64,000 nucleotides of DNA, from the NCBI RefSeq assembly GCF_027409185.1, contig NC_084478.1:85233624-85297623 (forward strand). The letters are read 5' to 3'. The notes under the pieces are model-generated. The model saw nothing but the letters and a program-made list of their open reading frames with translations, was not told the origin of the DNA and searched no databases. Positions within the stretch are counted from its first letter, which is position 1, and each line of letters opens with the position of its first letter. Positions 61,746-64,000 of this stretch are shown here, in pieces. This DNA comes from Cynocephalus volans (Eukaryota > Chordata > Mammalia > Dermoptera > Cynocephalidae). The translations under genes were made by a program, and so were the position numbers.

Positions 61746-62012
61746 AACCCAAACATTTATTAAGGCATACCTTGGCCACCTTTCCATTAAACTAACCCCA
61801 TCCATCTCCTTTACCTTTTTCTCAAAGGCCATGTTTTCATACCTTTGTATATGTGTGTGCACATGTTTACATATGTATACATATAAATTTTTCTTTTCCA
61901 AATGCAGTTTGATTTTGACAATTATAGTTAAAAGCAACATCAACAATGTATGCACAAAACAATGCACACAAAAAACACCCTATATCTACCGTGGTTTAAA
62001 GGATATGATTCA

Positions 62013-62111
62013 GAGCTGGTTGGTTAGCTCAGCTGGTTAGAGCATGGTGTTATATCACCAAGGTCAAGGGTTTGGATCCCCAAACCAACCAGTTGCGAAA
62101 AAAAAAAAAAA
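62013..62111 (+). mobile_element. CYN SINE, monomer
   Basis: ggttggttagctcagctggt..., tatatcaccaaggtcaaggg, ggatccccaaaccaaccag and A tail. Perfect 16-bp TSD taaaggatatgattca (61997-62012 and 62112-62127). Confidence 0.92.
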
Positions 62112-62127
62112 TAAAGGATATGATTCA

Positions 62128-62880
62128 TATTTCTACAATAGATAAAGAGATTGGGAAAACGTTGTTAACTTTAAAATCCCCTAACAGATTTGTCACCAAA
62201 AACAATATAAAAATGGCCAATAAGCACATGAAAAGATGCTTGACATCATTTATTATTAGGGAAAGGCAAATTAAAATCACACGAGACACCACTACACACC
62301 TTAAAATAATCTTTTTAAAAAATGACAATACCAAGTGTTGACAAGGATGAAGAGCAACTGGAACTCTCATACATTGCTGGTAGAATGCAAGATTGTACGG
62401 CCACTTTGGAAAACTGTTTTTGACAGTTTCTTACAAAGATAAACATAAACTTACCTGGGTTTTCATTTTACATAGGTAAATACTTATGTTCACACAAAAA
62501 CTTGTACATGAATGTTTTGAGCACCTTCAATTTTAATTCCAAAACCTGGAAACAACTCAAATGTCTCTCAAGTGGAAACAGCTAAACAAATTGTGATACA
62601 TCCCCACAATGGAATACTATTCAACACTAAAAAGGAACAAAGTATTGACATATGCAACAACATGGATGAATCTCAAATGTATTTCACTAAGTGAAATAAA
62701 TGAGATGCAAAAGGCTACAAATCAAATTGTATGATTCCATGAGTGAATTTGTGTGTGTGTGCTGGAGGTGGGGGGATGATGAAACTGTTTTGTATCTTGA
62801 TTATATCTTGCATTTATCAAAAAACTCTAGAAGTATACACTAAAAAGAGTGAGTTTTACTGTACATAAATTTACAAATAA
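62128..62880 (+). mobile_element. Old L1 ORF2 C-terminal and 3' fragment
   Basis: gccaataagcacatgaaaag, gaactctcatacattgctgg, ccccacaatggaatactatt, caacatggatgaatctcaaa: L1 order, decayed. Confidence 0.78.
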
Positions 62881-62915
62881 ATTTAAAGATTCCTCTATAT
62901 ATACATGTTTCCTAC

Positions 62916-63024
62916 CTCACATTAGTCTCATCATTAAATTCTTCAGCCCACTTCTTCCTTGATTGTGCAGTAGTAGAACCATCTAAACGGTAATAGTCAA
63001 TGTTTCGGAGCCACTTCCCTTCAC
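62916..63024 (-). CDS. ATRX: ATRX coding exon (eighth from last)
   Basis: A 109-bp exon: two bases of a Gly codon, 35 codons EGKWLRNIDYYRLDGSTTAQ SRKKWAEEFNDETNV, and AG of the Arg codon finished by the next exon. RLDGSTTAQSRKKW is the region around motif IV of the SNF2 C-terminal helicase lobe, where DG[ST] is near-invariant. Acceptor attcag, donor gtaggaaac. The open frame runs past the acceptor into the intron, which is chance. It is the most upstream ATRX exon in the window; the remaining N-terminal 2,070 or so residues (ADD domain, HP1 and DAXX contacts, first helicase lobe) lie beyond 64000. Confidence 0.97.
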
Positions 63025-64000
63025 CTGAATATTTAACAAGAAAACACAAAGGGATTTGACATATTGCTCTGCTAGTAGTAGTAGATTTTCCTCCTTGCTC
63101 ACCATTTAAAAGCAGGTTATACATAAATATTCTATTTGTATAGCAAAATGCACACTTTTCTTAATCAAGGGGTAATTAAATATATTACAAATAAATTCAT
63201 CACAGATTTCATTCAAATAGATATTGATGAACAAAGGTTTTGTTTTGTTTTGTTTTTAAAAGATGACCAGTAAGGGGATCCTAACCCTTGACTTGGTGTT
63301 GTCAGCACTACACTCTCCCAAGAGAGCAAACTGGCCATCCGTATATAGGGATCCGAACCCGTGGCCTTGGTTTTATCAGCACCACACTCTCCCAAGTGAG
63401 CCATGGGCCAGCCCTGAACATAGGTATTTTTAAAACCTATTTCACCTACCTGAGAATTTCTTAAAAGTGTTTCCTTGATTAGAATCCTTTAAAACTGTTG
63501 AAAGAATATGATTAAATTGCATTTTGTTTATGAGGATTGCTTTTAATTAAACCTGTAAGTGGCCAGGTTTCCCCCTTTCATATTAACAACTTAATAACTA
63601 ATGATCAGAAAAAAAACCAGAGAGAAACAATGCTTTTATTCATTCACTAAACAAATGTTTACTGAATGCCTACTATCTGCCAAAAGCTACTCTATGGGCT
63701 GGCCACAAATTTCAGCATATGTTCCCATTTTATAAGTATTATTTGTGTGTGTGTGTAAAGGATTGAGACTTTATAAGTTAGTGATCCGGAATGTCAATTT
63801 TAGACAGTTAAGTAAAATTTTAACCAAGACTTGCACCACTAAAATACCAAGGGATTAAGTGGTTATGACATTTTTATATTTTATCATACATAAATAATAT
63901 CCACTCAAATTCTTTAAACACAATACTATTATTTCCCATTCGAGCAACATTCATATTATTACTCCCTCGAGTCTTAACATAAAAACAGGTTAACAAAACT
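63025..64000 (-). other. ATRX: ATRX intron (partial) to window end
   Basis: Contains a CYN SINE (63239-63413) and an L2/MIR-like scrap at 63640-63700 (cattcactaaacaaatgttt, ctgaatgcctactatctgcc). No further exon recognised. Confidence 0.8.
63239..63413 (-). mobile_element. CYN SINE, dimer
   Basis: Reversed dimer: gatgaccagtaaggggatcc, taacccttgacttggtgttg, gatccgaacccgtggccttg, gagccatgggccagccc. Flanks tgaacaaaggttttg / tgaacataggtattt are the diverged TSD. Sense to ATRX. Confidence 0.88.

Larger units (their letters stand above)
53668..62915 (-). other. ATRX: Large ATRX intron (9.2 kb)
   Basis: Donor gtagga at 62915, acceptor ttttcag at 53668. 53668-55259 holds nothing recognised. 55260-62880 is almost wholly L1, MER2 and SINE sequence. 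60830-61590 and 61750-61990 are AT-rich without recognised features. Confidence 0.88.

Overview
The window is mammalian nuclear DNA and almost certainly X-linked. It holds the 3' parts of two convergent genes: FGF16 on the + strand at the left, and ATRX on the - strand across the right half. Both were recognised from their exon translations and from GT-AG splice sites that keep the reading frame. The same tail-to-tail neighbourhood exists on the human X (Xq21.1). The species is best inferred from a GC-rich, tRNA-Ile-derived SINE present about twenty times as monomers and dimers, many with clean target-site duplications (TSDs). I recognise this as the CYN SINE family of colugos (Dermoptera; Galeopterus or Cynocephalus). 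The species call is inference; the repeat family itself is plain in the sequence.

Layout. 1-5670: end of FGF16 intron 1, exon 2 (3177-3280), intron 2, exon 3 (4664-4909) and an AU-rich 3'UTR ending near the AATAAA at 5646. 5680-27120: intergenic DNA of CYN SINEs, L1 fragments, hAT and mariner MITEs, MST-like and MLT1-like LTRs and MIR/L2 relics, with no recognisable gene. 27120-30588: long ATRX 3'UTR. 30589-63024: the last eight coding exons of ATRX. Together they encode 420 residues: the C-terminal part of the SNF2 helicase domain (motifs V and VI), a charged linker, and the Q/P-rich C terminus. The seven introns between these exons range from about 0.7 kb to 17 kb. The two large ones are packed with nested L1s, SINEs and Tigger-type DNA transposons.

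The two genes do not act in one pathway. FGF16 is a secreted growth factor, ATRX a nuclear chromatin remodeller. Neither promoter nor first exon lies in the window, and I see no CpG island. Coding sequence is intact in every exon present.

I found no evidence of a new enzymatic or defence system. The unusual material is in mobile DNA: an L1 whose 5'UTR is joined directly to the middle of ORF2 and which sits, with a TSD, inside an older L1; a three-deep SINE nest; two loci 43 kb apart sharing the same non-L1/L1 chimera; a perfect 51-bp tandem duplication; and an LTR flanked by a 35-bp direct repeat.
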